This document shows positions 24,996 through 35,700 of a stretch of DNA of 64,000 nt, in pieces. How positions within the stretch are numbered: position 1 is the first letter of the stretch; the number at the start of each line of letters is the position of its first letter. Source of the stretch: Salinisphaera dokdonensis (GTDB taxonomy: Bacteria > Pseudomonadota > Gammaproteobacteria > Nevskiales > Salinisphaeraceae); contig NZ_APND01000002.1 of NCBI RefSeq assembly GCF_040361215.1, forward strand, positions 62,001-126,000. Reading direction: 5' to 3'. The position numbers and the translations under genes are program-made. The notes beneath the pieces are model-generated. The model was not told the origin of the DNA and did no database searches. It saw nothing but the letters and a program-made list of their open reading frames with translations.

Positions 24996-25241
24996 TCAAT
25001 CAAAAGATGTAAGTGCCGGAAAGCGAACGTCTCGACGGGAGTGATTGTAAACGCAGACGTTGGCGTCGCAGGTCTGCTGGATCGCCACGATTTGGGCATC
25101 ACGCTGTGGTCGAGCGGAGCGGCGACCTGGATCAGCTTGTCTGAGCTTGGCGTTGTAGCACGCCAACGATGCGATCGATAACACCTTGCAGATCGGCCGG
25201 ACACCGTGCACGTCGTGGTGAGGATCGATGAAATCGGTCAT
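24996..25241 (-). pseudogene. Truncated IS3-family transposase (orfB) remnant
   Basis: The minus-strand frame contains FIDPHHDVHGVRPICKVLSI, followed by a block like ADPGRRSARPQRDAQIVAI and CDANVCVYN. This matches the first 75 or so residues of IS3/IS911-type OrfB (helical region before the DDE domain). The similarity stops after VYN, where intact proteins continue with the helix preceding the catalytic core. No orfA, no DDE domain and no terminal inverted repeats were seen, so this is a decayed insertion-sequence fragment. Confidence 0.7.
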
Positions 25242-25548
25242 CACTGGGCGGTCGACACTGATAACGAATAACCGAGCCAAAGTTATGGATCGATAGCTGA
25301 TTAACTCAACTCATCGACAAGACACGGCGCGGGCTTGGGTAAGCATCGCGCTCCAAGCGGAACTGAAACAGCGCGATCAGCCGCCGGCAAATCAATTAAC
25401 GCGGCCTCTAGTGTAGCCCCTAGTTTTCCCGTTACTCTATCCAGTCGGGTCGCCAAGCGACTAAACGAAAACAATTAAGAGCAGAAAGCGCGAAGACCAA
25501 GAGTTTTGAGCGCCCTCACTGCTGCGCTGTCCGGGGGGACGCACCAGC

Positions 25549-27279
25549 ATGGATCATGAAAGTCTGCAGGCAGCAGCGAAAGTCATCACGTCGCCTACAA
25601 CATCATTTATTGTTGTTGGCGGAATATTCGCCTGGGCGATCATCGCTTGGATCATCTTTCGGGCGCGAATGCGTCCTGTTATACGCGGGGTGAAATCCGC
25701 GCTGGCGACGCTTGGAACGTCTGAGCCCAATGAAGCGTCATTTGCTGAACATTACGACAACATCGGCGAACAACTCGCCAACAACCGGATCGTGTCTCAC
25801 GCATGGAATGAGTTCCGCGAGATCCTGCTCCCAGACGGATGGTCTGATCCGCCAAAGGTAAGGAACGCCCAGAGTCCCGGCGAGTATTTCTATCGCAGCA
25901 GCGTCGTAGGCGGACGGGTCAATCTGCGCTTCTACAACTCACTGCCTAACCTGTTTACGGGTCTCGGTATTCTGGGCACCTTCATCGGCCTTGTCGCGGG
26001 CATTTACCTTGCCGGCAATGGACTGGGCTCGGACGACCCCGAGCTGGTACAAGCCGCATTACGGGAGTTGCTGGGCGGTGCATCGCTCGCCTTCATGACG
26101 TCGATCGCGGGCCTAGTCTCATCGATCGGCTTCAATGTCGCCGAAAAACGCCGTCTACATGCACTGGACCGTCTGACAGGCCAGTTCGTAGCTGCGCTTG
26201 ACACCCGGCTAGCGAGAGTAACCGTCGAAGGGCTGGCCAGCGAACAGCTTGAGCAATCGAAACAGCAAACGCTTACTTTTAAACAGTTTTCCAGCGAGCT
26301 GGCTTTCCAGATCGCCGACGAGCTGGGCAAGAAGTTCACCAGCGATCTGGGCCCGACACTGGAGAAACTGATTGGCGCTGTGGAGGATATGCGCGACCAG
26401 CGCAAGGACGACACCACCGAGTTGCTTGAAAAAATGCTGGGTGAGTTCCAGCAGTCACTATCCGGTTCGGCCGGCAAAGAACTGGAAGCCCTGGGTACAA
26501 CGCTCGACCGTTTGAACGACAAGCTCGGCGACCAGATTTCCACCATGACGACCCAGCAGGATCAGATGCGGGCTGAAGGCTCTCGTACGCTTGCGCAGTT
26601 GCGGGATACGCTCGGCGAAAGCACCAAAGAGTTCCATGCCGAGATGACCCGGACGTTGAGCAACCTCAACGACACGCTCGGGGCGGCCGTGAAAGATGTC
26701 GCCCAAGAGCTAAGATCTGCGGGCCAGGACGCGGGCACTCGGTTAACTGAGATGGCCACGCGGCTGAAGGTCACCATAGAGAGCATCAACGAAACGATTC
26801 AATCGTCTGCTGCGGCAGCTGAACAGCATCGTCAGATCGCTGAGAGCAATCGCGAAACGATCGCCGAAATGTCCGAAGCGGCGCAGCACTTCGGACGTCT
26901 GGCCGAGCCCGTGGCGGAATCGGCCAAGGCGATTGACGCAAGCTCGGCTTCAATGAGCAACGCAGCCGACCAAGTCAATTCTGCACAACAGAATATCCAC
27001 CAGTCGGTCGAGCGCATCGAATCCATCCAAGCCCAGCTGGCCCAGGACTGGCGAGGTTATGAGGAACGTTTTTCGAGTGTCGACGACAGTCTGGCCAAGG
27101 TCTTCACGGAACTAGAATCCGGCCTCGCGCAGTACACGGCAACCGTGAACGGCTTTGTCGGCGGGCTCGATTCGCACACTTCCCAGATCACTCAGAATCT
27201 TGCAGGTTCGGTTCAGGAACTCAATGAGACATTGGAGGAACTGCAGGACACGCTCGCTGATAAGCGACGCCGGGCATGA
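25549..27279 (+). CDS. zorA: Zorya anti-phage system protein ZorA
   Basis: This 576-residue MotA/TolQ/ExbB-like inner-membrane protein has a first membrane segment near residues 18-37 (SFIVVGGIFAWAIIAWIIF). The paired core segments are FTGLGILGTFIGLVAGIYLA near 138-157 and LAFMTSIAGLVSSIGFNV near 183-200. A very long helical, heptad-rich tail follows from about residue 230 to the end. ZorA forms the pentameric stator with ZorB, and the tail projects into the cytoplasm and is required for signalling. A G-rich stretch (GGGGGG) lies about 10 nt before the ATG. It overlaps zorB by 4 bp as ATGA. Confidence 0.92.
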   Translation: MDHESLQAAAKVITSPTTSFIVVGGIFAWAIIAWIIFRARMRPVIRGVKSALATLGTSEPNEASFAEHYDNIGEQLANNRIVSHAWNEFREILLPDGWSDPPKVRNAQSPGEYFYRSSVVGGRVNLRFYNSLPNLFTGLGILGTFIGLVAGIYLAGNGLGSDDPELVQAALRELLGGASLAFMTSIAGLVSSIGFNVAEKRRLHALDRLTGQFVAALDTRLARVTVEGLASEQLEQSKQQTLTFKQFSSELAFQIADELGKKFTSDLGPTLEKLIGAVEDMRDQRKDDTTELLEKMLGEFQQSLSGSAGKELEALGTTLDRLNDKLGDQISTMTTQQDQMRAEGSRTLAQLRDTLGESTKEFHAEMTRTLSNLNDTLGAAVKDVAQELRSAGQDAGTRLTEMATRLKVTIESINETIQSSAAAAEQHRQIAESNRETIAEMSEAAQHFGRLAEPVAESAKAIDASSASMSNAADQVNSAQQNIHQSVERIESIQAQLAQDWRGYEERFSSVDDSLAKVFTELESGLAQYTATVNGFVGGLDSHTSQITQNLAGSVQELNETLEELQDTLADKRRRA

Positions 27280-28046
27280 GATACCTCGAAGAGGACATGC
27301 TCGAAGATGAAGGCGCCGGCTATCTCGTGTCGGTCAGCGATATCATGGCTGGCTTATTGTTCGTATTCATCATCACGCTTATGGCATTCGTGATTCAGTT
27401 CAACGAAGCCAAGCAGGAGCAGCAGCAACAGGTCGACCAGCTGACCAACAACGACGAAATCAGAGCCGATCTCCTTCAGCTAATTCAAAGTGAGCTCGAC
27501 AAGAGCGGGATAACAGTCACGATCAACGCCGACTCGGGTGTGCTGCTACTCGGCGAGGACACCGTGCCGTTTGAGACAGGCCAGCAGACGCCCGAAATCG
27601 CGGGCATCGAGAACCTGAAGTTGATCTCTGAAAAGCTGGCCACGATTATTCCCTGCTACGCGCAAGCGCAACCGGCCAAACTCGAATGCGCGCCTGAGAA
27701 ACGGGGCAAGCTGGAGTCTATATTCATCGAAGGCCATACGGATGACAATCCGATCATAGGCCGGCCCCACTACTCTAACTGGAATCTATCCTCTGACCGT
27801 GCGATCACGAGCTTTCAAGTGATACGCGATGAAGAGCCCGATCTCGTGACTCTCGAAAACACTCGAAGCCAACCGCTCTTCAGCGTTTCGGGCTATGCAG
27901 CACAGCGCCCGCGTATCGATCGACCAGATCTCAGCCCTTCGGACGGCAAACAGAGACGTATCGAGATGCGTTTCATAATGACGCCACCTGATGGGGCGGT
28001 GGAAGTAGAGCCCAAACGAGACCTGCAGGACGGAGAGCTGCCGTGA
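27276..28046 (+). CDS. zorB: Zorya anti-phage system protein ZorB
   Basis: This 256-residue MotB/OmpA-like protein has one membrane segment near residues 22-45 (SDIMAGLLFVFIITLMAF) with an Asp at the start of the helix, as in proton-conducting stators. A periplasmic OmpA-type peptidoglycan-binding domain follows, marked by FIEGHTDDNPIIG, NLSSDRAITSF and KQRRIEMRF. With ZorA it forms an ion-driven motor that is thought to sense phage infection at the envelope. It overlaps both neighbours by 4 bp, which supports tight co-expression. Confidence 0.92.
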   Translation: MRYLEEDMLEDEGAGYLVSVSDIMAGLLFVFIITLMAFVIQFNEAKQEQQQQVDQLTNNDEIRADLLQLIQSELDKSGITVTINADSGVLLLGEDTVPFETGQQTPEIAGIENLKLISEKLATIIPCYAQAQPAKLECAPEKRGKLESIFIEGHTDDNPIIGRPHYSNWNLSSDRAITSFQVIRDEEPDLVTLENTRSQPLFSVSGYAAQRPRIDRPDLSPSDGKQRRIEMRFIMTPPDGAVEVEPKRDLQDGELP

Positions 28047-29491
28047 CCCAGCCTGCGTTAAAACGGGCGCTAGGCGAGAGATCATGGCCGACGACGCTGA
28101 GCTCTCCCAAAGAGCCGAGTGAACTCTCGCGGGCAGCAAAACACATAGAACGTCTGCTTGGGCAGGTCGTGCCGAAACAGCCGACACAGTACGACCTCCT
28201 CGAGACCTACGCTGCGCTCAGCAATGCTAAAGAATCTCGCAGCCGAATGGACGACCTGCCCCGGCGACACATGCGTCGAGGGCCCTGGGTTCTCTTCAGG
28301 TCCATGAAAGAGACACAGGAACCACTGGCGCACGACGGCCACCTGCTGACCAGCTACTACGCTGCACTATCCAGCCACGGCAGCGACCGCACTATCGGAA
28401 CCTTGGCACACGTCTATCTCCGAGATTACCCAACGCAAGCGTTTGCACGGCAAACTACTCAGAGTTTCCTTGCACAAGAGCTCAGACAACGAGATTCACC
28501 GCGGATCATCAGATTCCGGCAGCGTTGCGAGCATTATTCGCTCCTCGAACAAGAGGGCGCGAAAAGATTTGCCAGCCTGCTTAATAGCGTCAACGACTGC
28601 GGCGCTCTGCTCTCCGACGCGGGGCTGGAAGGTGAACTCGCAGAACAAGGATTTATCGTGGATGCCGCCGAACAGTGGCTGCCTGTAATCAGCCGCCAAC
28701 TGGAAGATCGCGACAACGATAGCTCGCTAGGCGGGGACTTGGTGCAACGCAGCCTGCAATTCTACCAGGCGCGCGACGGGGACAAGTCGCTTCGATTCCC
28801 CGATCTGAGAATCGAACTGGCGAATGCGCTGCTGCTGCCGTTTCGCCAGATCACGCCTTCAGCATCCATTCGCGAGCCCATCCAGCGCTTCCTGATGGAC
28901 ATTCTTGGCGATCCTAGGCTGGCGCGAGGTCAATGGCATGGCGTTGACCCCGAAGCAAGGGAGGTATTGCTTCGTTGGCTCGTGAATACCACGCTCAAGG
29001 ATTTCTTCCGAATCGTGAGTCTCGCCAGCAAACGCGATGCAAACGCCGACCGAATGTGGCCGTATCGAGACGCCTTCTGGAGCGCCTATCTCAACAAGAA
29101 AGTCATCGATAACGCATGGGTGGTGCTTGGGTCTGAAATCCGGCAATCGGCACAGTCCGCACTGAGCCAACTCGACAAGAGCGCCTATGGGGCCCTGTCG
29201 TCCGGTAGCGGTTCGCAGCCAAGCCACGCGGTACTAATTCTTCAGATCGGGGAGCTGATTATCACTGAGTGGAGCCATAGCGGGAAATATCGCGCCTGGC
29301 ATGTCGACGACACTCAGGGCCCGAAGTTCTATCGTCCGCGTTACCGTCGAGATCAGCTGATCCAAAATCCGCTATTCGAGGGCAGCCATCATCATGCAGA
29401 AGGCGGCTCGTGGCAACGCGCCCTGGCCCGAGAAATTCACAACCGAACCGGTATTCAAGTCACTGAGAAGGAGTTCATGCCCCGTGGCTAG
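28043..29491 (+). CDS. zorC: Zorya type I protein ZorC (EH-signature)
   Basis: This 482-residue protein lies between zorB and the helicase gene in the position of type I ZorC. ZorC proteins carry the EH-signature domain. In this protein the C-terminal part (YRPRYRRDQLIQNPLFEG and the His-rich stretch after it) is the conserved-looking section. ZorC binds DNA and works with ZorD as the cytoplasmic effector arm. The ATG overlaps the zorB stop by 4 bp, and the stop is overlapped by the zorD start. Assignment rests mainly on position and length. Confidence 0.87.
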   Translation: MTQPALKRALGERSWPTTLSSPKEPSELSRAAKHIERLLGQVVPKQPTQYDLLETYAALSNAKESRSRMDDLPRRHMRRGPWVLFRSMKETQEPLAHDGHLLTSYYAALSSHGSDRTIGTLAHVYLRDYPTQAFARQTTQSFLAQELRQRDSPRIIRFRQRCEHYSLLEQEGAKRFASLLNSVNDCGALLSDAGLEGELAEQGFIVDAAEQWLPVISRQLEDRDNDSSLGGDLVQRSLQFYQARDGDKSLRFPDLRIELANALLLPFRQITPSASIREPIQRFLMDILGDPRLARGQWHGVDPEAREVLLRWLVNTTLKDFFRIVSLASKRDANADRMWPYRDAFWSAYLNKKVIDNAWVVLGSEIRQSAQSALSQLDKSAYGALSSGSGSQPSHAVLILQIGELIITEWSHSGKYRAWHVDDTQGPKFYRPRYRRDQLIQNPLFEGSHHHAEGGSWQRALAREIHNRTGIQVTEKEFMPRG

Positions 29492-32408
29492 TACGCTCGA
29501 ATGGACCGCGAACGCATCCGGCATTGTTTTCGAGATGAAGAGCGATCAGGGCGCGCTACCTATTTCTCACTGGGCTCGCACGGCGGCAATTGATAAGAAT
29601 AGGCAGCCACTTAACCTCGCACCGTTGACGCGGGCGATCGAGCGCACCCTGCTCGATGCAGGGGACCAGAGTTCACTGACGGTTTCAAACGTCGAGATCG
29701 AGGCGTTGAGCGAACGTCAGCTTTCTCAGATCGGCCTTCCGTCTGCGGCCCCTCTCCGGTTGCGATTAGGCGGCGAAGGCACGGTGACGTCGTCTCAGTT
29801 TCGGCTGAAACATCAGTTGGTACGTTCCAACGGTACGCCGGTCATGGGCGGGGCCCGTAATGGGGTATTGCTCAGTGCCGGCGGCAAGCAGATGACCCTG
29901 CTTTACCCTCTTTACTCTCTTCTGAGTGGAATCGAGGCTTTCAATGCGGCAGCAGGGGCGGACAACGCCGAATCGCGTCTGCTTCGCTGGGCCGAGCTCA
30001 AAGAGCTGCTACCAGAAAGCGCCCAGATCGATGATCACTTGAAGACCGTTAATATCGTTCGCGCCGACGCTTTTACCCTGGATACCGATACGACCGGACG
30101 CATTGCGCCTGTGCTGCGTCATCGGATTCCACCCGAGCAAGATGCCGAAGGTGACGGGTCCGATGCAATCGGGGTCGATGAACTATCAAGCTTCGAAGAT
30201 GCGTTGCCACCGAACCCGCACAAGAGCTTCGCACAACGTTTCGAGCAATCCGGCAAAGTCACTTCGCGCTATACCGCTGAAGGTCATTGGTTCATTGTTC
30301 TGCCGCCGATAGTCGAGCGCGGACTGGAAGTCGTAAAACGCTATCAGACCGCCTCGACAGAGGAGCGCCTGGCTTTCCTCGCAAATCCCAAGCGCGCACT
30401 CGTGAGTGCCTTGGAAGATGATTTTGATAGCGAGGCGATCGACTCCCTCTTCGAGGAGACGCCTACATTCCTGAGTCAACGGGTCCAGTGCCTCGGCCAT
30501 TGGCACCCAAAGTCCTTCTCCTACAGCCTGCCTAGTGCAAGCCAATGGTTCCCAGAGGAGAGTGCCGGCGCATTTCTTATTGAACTGGGCGACAGGCTTA
30601 TACCAATTGCAGGTAGCGAAGCGACGTTGGTACTCAAGCAGATGAAAGACGCGCTCACCGATGGCGAGCAGGAGATCACACACGGCGGACAGACAATTCC
30701 CGTATCGGAGGAAACCATCGATCGTTTCGAGTCCGCTGTTGCTGCACACACCACCCAGCAGCCAGCTGGCCCGAGCATCGAGGAACCGCCTCCCAATCGG
30801 GAACAAAATGACCCCCGAGACGATTCTGATCTAAAGCCCGTTATCGACGACAATCTTGAATCGTTAGGATTTTCACATCGTCCTCACGCGGCCCGCGGCA
30901 AGGCCGGCGGCTTGCCGGCCGTCCTCAAGACAACCAGGCTGTATCCGCATCAGAAAGACGGATTGCGATGGCTTCAGGACCATTGGGCACTAGGCTCCAA
31001 CGGCGCTCTGCTCGCCGACGACATGGGTTTGGGCAAGACACTTCAGACACTGGCTTTCTTGGCTTGGGTTCAGGAACAGAATGCTCACCGGCGAGACGCC
31101 GGACCATTCCTTATCATCGCGCCGACGGGCCTATTAAAGAACTGGGAAGCAGAAGAGATCACGCATCTGGCACGACCGGGGCTTGGTGAACTGCTTCCAG
31201 CTTATGGCAAGGGTCTGAAGCAGCTTGCTGGCATGACCTCCAAAGAACGGCGTGAGCGCATGTCTTCAGCCGATTGGGTGATGACAACCTACGAGACGTT
31301 GCGCGACAAGATTCAGTATTTCATGGACATAGCCTGGAGCGTGGTTGCTTACGACGAGATCCAGAAGATAAAGAATCCAACATCGCTTATCCACGACATG
31401 GCCAAGGCCGTGCATGGCGATTTCTTTCTGGCGCTGACCGGTACTCCCGTCGAGAATCGCGTTTCCGACATCTGGTCGATAATCGACACCATCGCTCCAG
31501 GCCAGCTAGGCAGTCTCAAGGATTTTCAATCAACCTACGAGCCAGGCAGCAAGTCCGATAGCATCGACCAGAGCGGCCCGCTTTCGACACTTCGACAGAA
31601 TCTGTTGGAAGACAATCCGCCGCCGAGAATTCTAAGGCGCATGAAAGCAGATCACTTACGCGGGTTACCAGAAAAGGTCATCCATCGATTGCAGCAACTC
31701 ATGCCAATCGAACAGGCTAATGCCTACGACCAAGTGCTAGGCACCCTTCGTGGTACCGAGCCAGCACCCGGCCGCGTTTTAAAGGCCTTGCAGCAACTGC
31801 GACGCATTAGTCTTAGTCATCACGATCTATCGGCCGATGGCCTTACCGATACGACAGTCCATCAATCAGCACGAGTGAAAGCTCTTATCGGAGAGCTGGA
31901 CCAAATCGCTGCTAGAGGTGAAAAGGCGCTTATATTCATCGAATATCGAGTTTTTCAGGACCATTTGATCGCCTATCTCCAAAACCGTTACGAGATGTCG
32001 ATTCCTCCGCGGCGCATCAATGGGCAGACTACCGCACAGAGACGACAAAAGATCGTCACAGACTTCCAGAATGGGCCGGATGGCGAATTCGACGTTCTTG
32101 TCCTTTCGCCGAAAGCTGCTGGCGTTGGCCTCACTCTCACCGCTGCAAATCATGTGTTTCATCTATCACGATGGTGGAACCCTGCGGTCGAGGACCAATG
32201 CACTGACCGCGTATTTCGGATTGGCCAGAATCGGCCGGTGCACGTCTATTACCCTATTGCCGTACACGCCAACTATCCGGAAAGCAGCTTCGATATCAAT
32301 TTAGACCAACTGCTTGAACGAAAAAGAGGCCTGAGCAGCGACCTGCTTACACCTGCCGACTCAAGCGCCGGTGAACTCGATGACTTGTTGAACAGCAGTC
32401 TTTCCTGA
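29484..32408 (+). CDS. zorD: Zorya type I helicase-nuclease ZorD (SNF2 family)
   Basis: This 974-residue SNF2-type protein has Walker A DDMGLGKT near residues 513-520, DEIQ near 622, LTGTPVENR, and the motif VI region RWWNPAVEDQCTDRVFRIGQ near 896-915. The N-terminal 500 residues carry no recognised domain but match the expected layout of type I ZorD. ZorD degrades invading DNA after activation. I start at a GTG at 29484, which overlaps the zorC stop by 8 bp and has AAGGAG 10 nt upstream. An in-frame ATG at 29394 inside zorC lacks such support. Confidence 0.88.
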   Translation: MASTLEWTANASGIVFEMKSDQGALPISHWARTAAIDKNRQPLNLAPLTRAIERTLLDAGDQSSLTVSNVEIEALSERQLSQIGLPSAAPLRLRLGGEGTVTSSQFRLKHQLVRSNGTPVMGGARNGVLLSAGGKQMTLLYPLYSLLSGIEAFNAAAGADNAESRLLRWAELKELLPESAQIDDHLKTVNIVRADAFTLDTDTTGRIAPVLRHRIPPEQDAEGDGSDAIGVDELSSFEDALPPNPHKSFAQRFEQSGKVTSRYTAEGHWFIVLPPIVERGLEVVKRYQTASTEERLAFLANPKRALVSALEDDFDSEAIDSLFEETPTFLSQRVQCLGHWHPKSFSYSLPSASQWFPEESAGAFLIELGDRLIPIAGSEATLVLKQMKDALTDGEQEITHGGQTIPVSEETIDRFESAVAAHTTQQPAGPSIEEPPPNREQNDPRDDSDLKPVIDDNLESLGFSHRPHAARGKAGGLPAVLKTTRLYPHQKDGLRWLQDHWALGSNGALLADDMGLGKTLQTLAFLAWVQEQNAHRRDAGPFLIIAPTGLLKNWEAEEITHLARPGLGELLPAYGKGLKQLAGMTSKERRERMSSADWVMTTYETLRDKIQYFMDIAWSVVAYDEIQKIKNPTSLIHDMAKAVHGDFFLALTGTPVENRVSDIWSIIDTIAPGQLGSLKDFQSTYEPGSKSDSIDQSGPLSTLRQNLLEDNPPPRILRRMKADHLRGLPEKVIHRLQQLMPIEQANAYDQVLGTLRGTEPAPGRVLKALQQLRRISLSHHDLSADGLTDTTVHQSARVKALIGELDQIAARGEKALIFIEYRVFQDHLIAYLQNRYEMSIPPRRINGQTTAQRRQKIVTDFQNGPDGEFDVLVLSPKAAGVGLTLTAANHVFHLSRWWNPAVEDQCTDRVFRIGQNRPVHVYYPIAVHANYPESSFDINLDQLLERKRGLSSDLLTPADSSAGELDDLLNSSLS

Positions 32409-32427
32409 TCGCGCCGAGATAATTTGA

Positions 32428-32640
32428 ATGCAACTCCGGATGACCGAAGCCTTCGTCGCCAGCCTGCAAAAGCTAGACCGCCAGTATCAGAAAGCCGTAA
32501 AGACAACGGCATTCGACCTGCCGATCAACCGTCACGTCTCTGCATGCAGTTCCACCGCATTGACCATGCTGAGGGCGGACCGTTGGGGGCGTCGTCGCCG
32601 AGCAGCCGTTGCACCGGCAACCGGATGATCGATGGGAGAA
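32428..32640 (+). pseudogene. Frameshifted RelE-like / helicase N-terminal remnant
   Basis: The frame begins MQLRMTEAFVASLQKLDRQY with QKAVKTTAFDL, a sequence typical of the RelE-like N-terminus fused to UvrD/Rep-type helicases in defence islands. After about 33 residues the expected continuation (MQFHRIDHAEG) is found in another frame, so there is a frameshift. No helicase body follows; the next 130 bp up to the convergent gene hold nothing recognisable. It is probably the stub of a deleted defence gene. Confidence 0.5.
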
Positions 32641-32775
32641 AGTCTCGCTCGGAGCCACCAGAGCCCATTAAAGCTCGTCTGGTAACGCTTATCTTGGCTT
32701 CAGCCCATTCCAGCACGGCGCTCGGCCTCGCCAGTCTCTGTGTTCTAACGCGACAGTGAGACGGCCCGGGCGCAC

Positions 32776-35700
32776 CTAGACATGAATCACGCAACGATCG
32801 GACTCGGTGACCTGCCGTGCCAGATCGCACAGATGCTGGTGATGGGTAAAAAACAGTACCTGGGTTTTCTTCGATAACTCAACGAGAACGCGCAGCCCGG
32901 CCAGCGCACGTTCGTCATCGAAGTTCACGAACAGATCATCAGCCACGAACGGGAGCACGGTGCCTCGCTCGAGGTACTCTTCGAGGGACGCCAGGCGCAG
33001 CGCGAGAAACATCTGGTCTTGGGTACCCTCACTCATCGCCTGCACGCGCACGGCCTCGCCGTCACTCCGGCGCCCCGCGATATGCATTTCCTCGTCCTCG
33101 AAGACGGGAACAAGCTTGTCGAACGACCCAAGCGTCAGCGTCGAAAATATCTCCCCAGCCCGCGTGATCAGCGGCTGGAGCTTTTCCAGCCGGTAGCGCT
33201 GTGCGGCCCACCGCAGAAGAATGGACGCGGTACCTACCCGTGCGTACGCTTCGGCGGCTTCTCGCATGTCCGCTATCGCTTGAGATCGCTCAGAAGCTGC
33301 CACCGCATAGGCGTCGTCGCCGCCTACGGACTCGAAAGCATCGCGCGCTTCGTTTCGGGCCTCCAGCAGGCGCGGCTCTTCGGACTCCAGGTCCGCCGCA
33401 CGATCCTGGATCTCGGAAGCCGTCTGCGTTAGTTCGTCGGGTGTATATCGGCTGCACTCGTTTATCAGCTCCTGCAGCCCCAAACCGTCGCCGTGGGCCA
33501 CGGCCGTTTCGTGAAATTCGTGCTTTTGCGCCCGGAGCCGACGTTGTGCGTCCGATCGTTCGATGGCCACTGAAAGCGCGGCGGTATCGGTGGTCCCGGC
33601 CACGGCGTGCAGTTCCTGCAACGTATCGCCGGCCTGGCCCCTGGTCTTCTCCAAGTCTCCGACCCGCTGCACGGTGGATTCCAGCTCTTTCGCCCAATCG
33701 TCGAGGTTCTGGCGCGCCTGGCGTGCGCGGGTTAATCGGTTTTTCAGTTCGATCGAGGCCGCCAGCGCCGATCGATCGTGCAGGTCACTCGCCAACTCCG
33801 TCGACAATTGGGCGACGGCGTCCCCGAATGCCTGCGCGCGCGCCTCGGCCTCGGCGATAGCTCCATCGTGCTGACGCCATTGGGCGACGGTCTGGCGCAG
33901 GCGCGTCAACGTGGCCAGCGGCTGTTGCGCGTCGCCTGCGGTCAGCGTCGCATCGAGACCGAGCCGGGCCAAGGCCTGCGCCCAATCCTTTGCCCAGGCG
34001 CTCAGCTGGGCCTGGAACGACTCGGCTGATTTGCGGCGCTGCGCGAGTTCGGGATCACGCTCGGCGAGATCACGGTGCAGATTCTGTCGTTCCTGCTCGC
34101 GTGCATGCTCGTCTTTCAGCAATTGCTCGGCCCGTGTCATCAGCGTCGCGAAGCCTTCGTCATTCAGCGACGCCGCATTCACTCCCGCGTTGCGAAGCGC
34201 CGTGCGCAACCGCTCGCAGTCGTGGACAAGACCGGCCTGAAGCGTCTCGACCTTCGAAGCCGCGGCCTCGCGATCGCTGATCCTGTCCAGCAGTTGGGCC
34301 CGCACGTCGAGCCAGTCGTGCATCGCGGCCGGCGGCGCGGGTTCAAACGGGGCGCTCTGCCACAGTTGCCGCCACTCGTGTGTCAGGCGATCTCGGGTTT
34401 CCTCGGCCTTTCGCACCTTGGCTTCCAGCATTTCCAATCGCTCGGCCTGGACGGCAATGCCGCGTGCTTTTTCCTTCAGCTGGCCGGCGGTCTCGGCCTT
34501 GTCGAAACGGCGATCCGCGGCTGCATCAGCGGCTCGGACCGCACTCTCGTAGGCGGTGACGAGGTTCGGGTGATCCCCGATATAAGAATCCAGATCAGCA
34601 GGATCGGGGGCCGTGTTGTCGATATACTGGCCCAGGAGGAAACGCCAGCCCGCCTCGCGTTGGTCACGCAGATCATCGAGTTCCGCTTCCGTGGCCAGTC
34701 GCTCGCTCTGCAACACCTGCTCGTAGGCCAGACGATCCAGACGCAGCGTCTGTGCCGCATCGTCGCCCGCATCGCGAACGTTCGAAAGTGTGACATCGGC
34801 GTCCTGCATCGATCCGACGAAGGCGTCGACCTCGTATGCGGCCGGCGGCTCGAACGCGCGCAAGGCGGCTTCATCGATACTTGGCGTCAGCCGATCGAGC
34901 AGACGATCGATTTCGTTCTGGTAGCGGTCCTTGCTCTCCCGTGCCGCCTCTAGCCGAACCTGCGGCCCGGTATCGCTTTTGAGCGTGGTAACGAGCGCAT
35001 CCAGACCTTCGACGTCTTCAGACCCACCCAAGGCCTCGAGCCGTGCCCGCATTTGCTGCTGGCGAACCCGCGTCTCCTCTTCGCGCTTGGCCGCATTGTC
35101 CGCCCTTTCCACTTTCTCGCCGTAGGCGCTTCGAAGATTCACGGCGTGGTCAAGATCGCTCTGATTCGGCAATCGCTCAATGAGGCCTTCGATCGACTCC
35201 GGTGCCCAACGCAGCGATGCCGCATCGTTGTGCAGCGATCTTTCAGTGCCTTCCAATTCGATGCGCGATCGTGTCAGCAGATCCGCGTCATCCGTTATGC
35301 GAGTGCGCTTCTCAACCAGCTTGTCGATATCCGCCGCGCGAGCCAATAGCGGCTCGTCGCAAGGCGTATTTGCGATCCTTTCCTTGAGCGCGTCTACGCG
35401 CAGATTCTGCTCGCGCATGCCCGCGTCGGCACGATGGATGTCCTTGAGCGCCGCGTTGAGGACCGCACCGGCATCTTTATCCAGCGCCGCCACTTCACCG
35501 AGGCCCACGAGCTCTTCGTCGAGATCCAGATAACGCCGGATATGCGGCATCACGCGGCGAATCCGCTCCAGCCTCGTCCGCTCGGCCCGTGTCTCGCGCA
35601 GACGCTTCTTCAGCTCTTCATAGTCGTCATCGGCCGTCTGGTACGCCTTTCTCAGTTTCTCCCACTGCGTTGCGCTGACCTCAAGGTCCCGCATCGTCTT

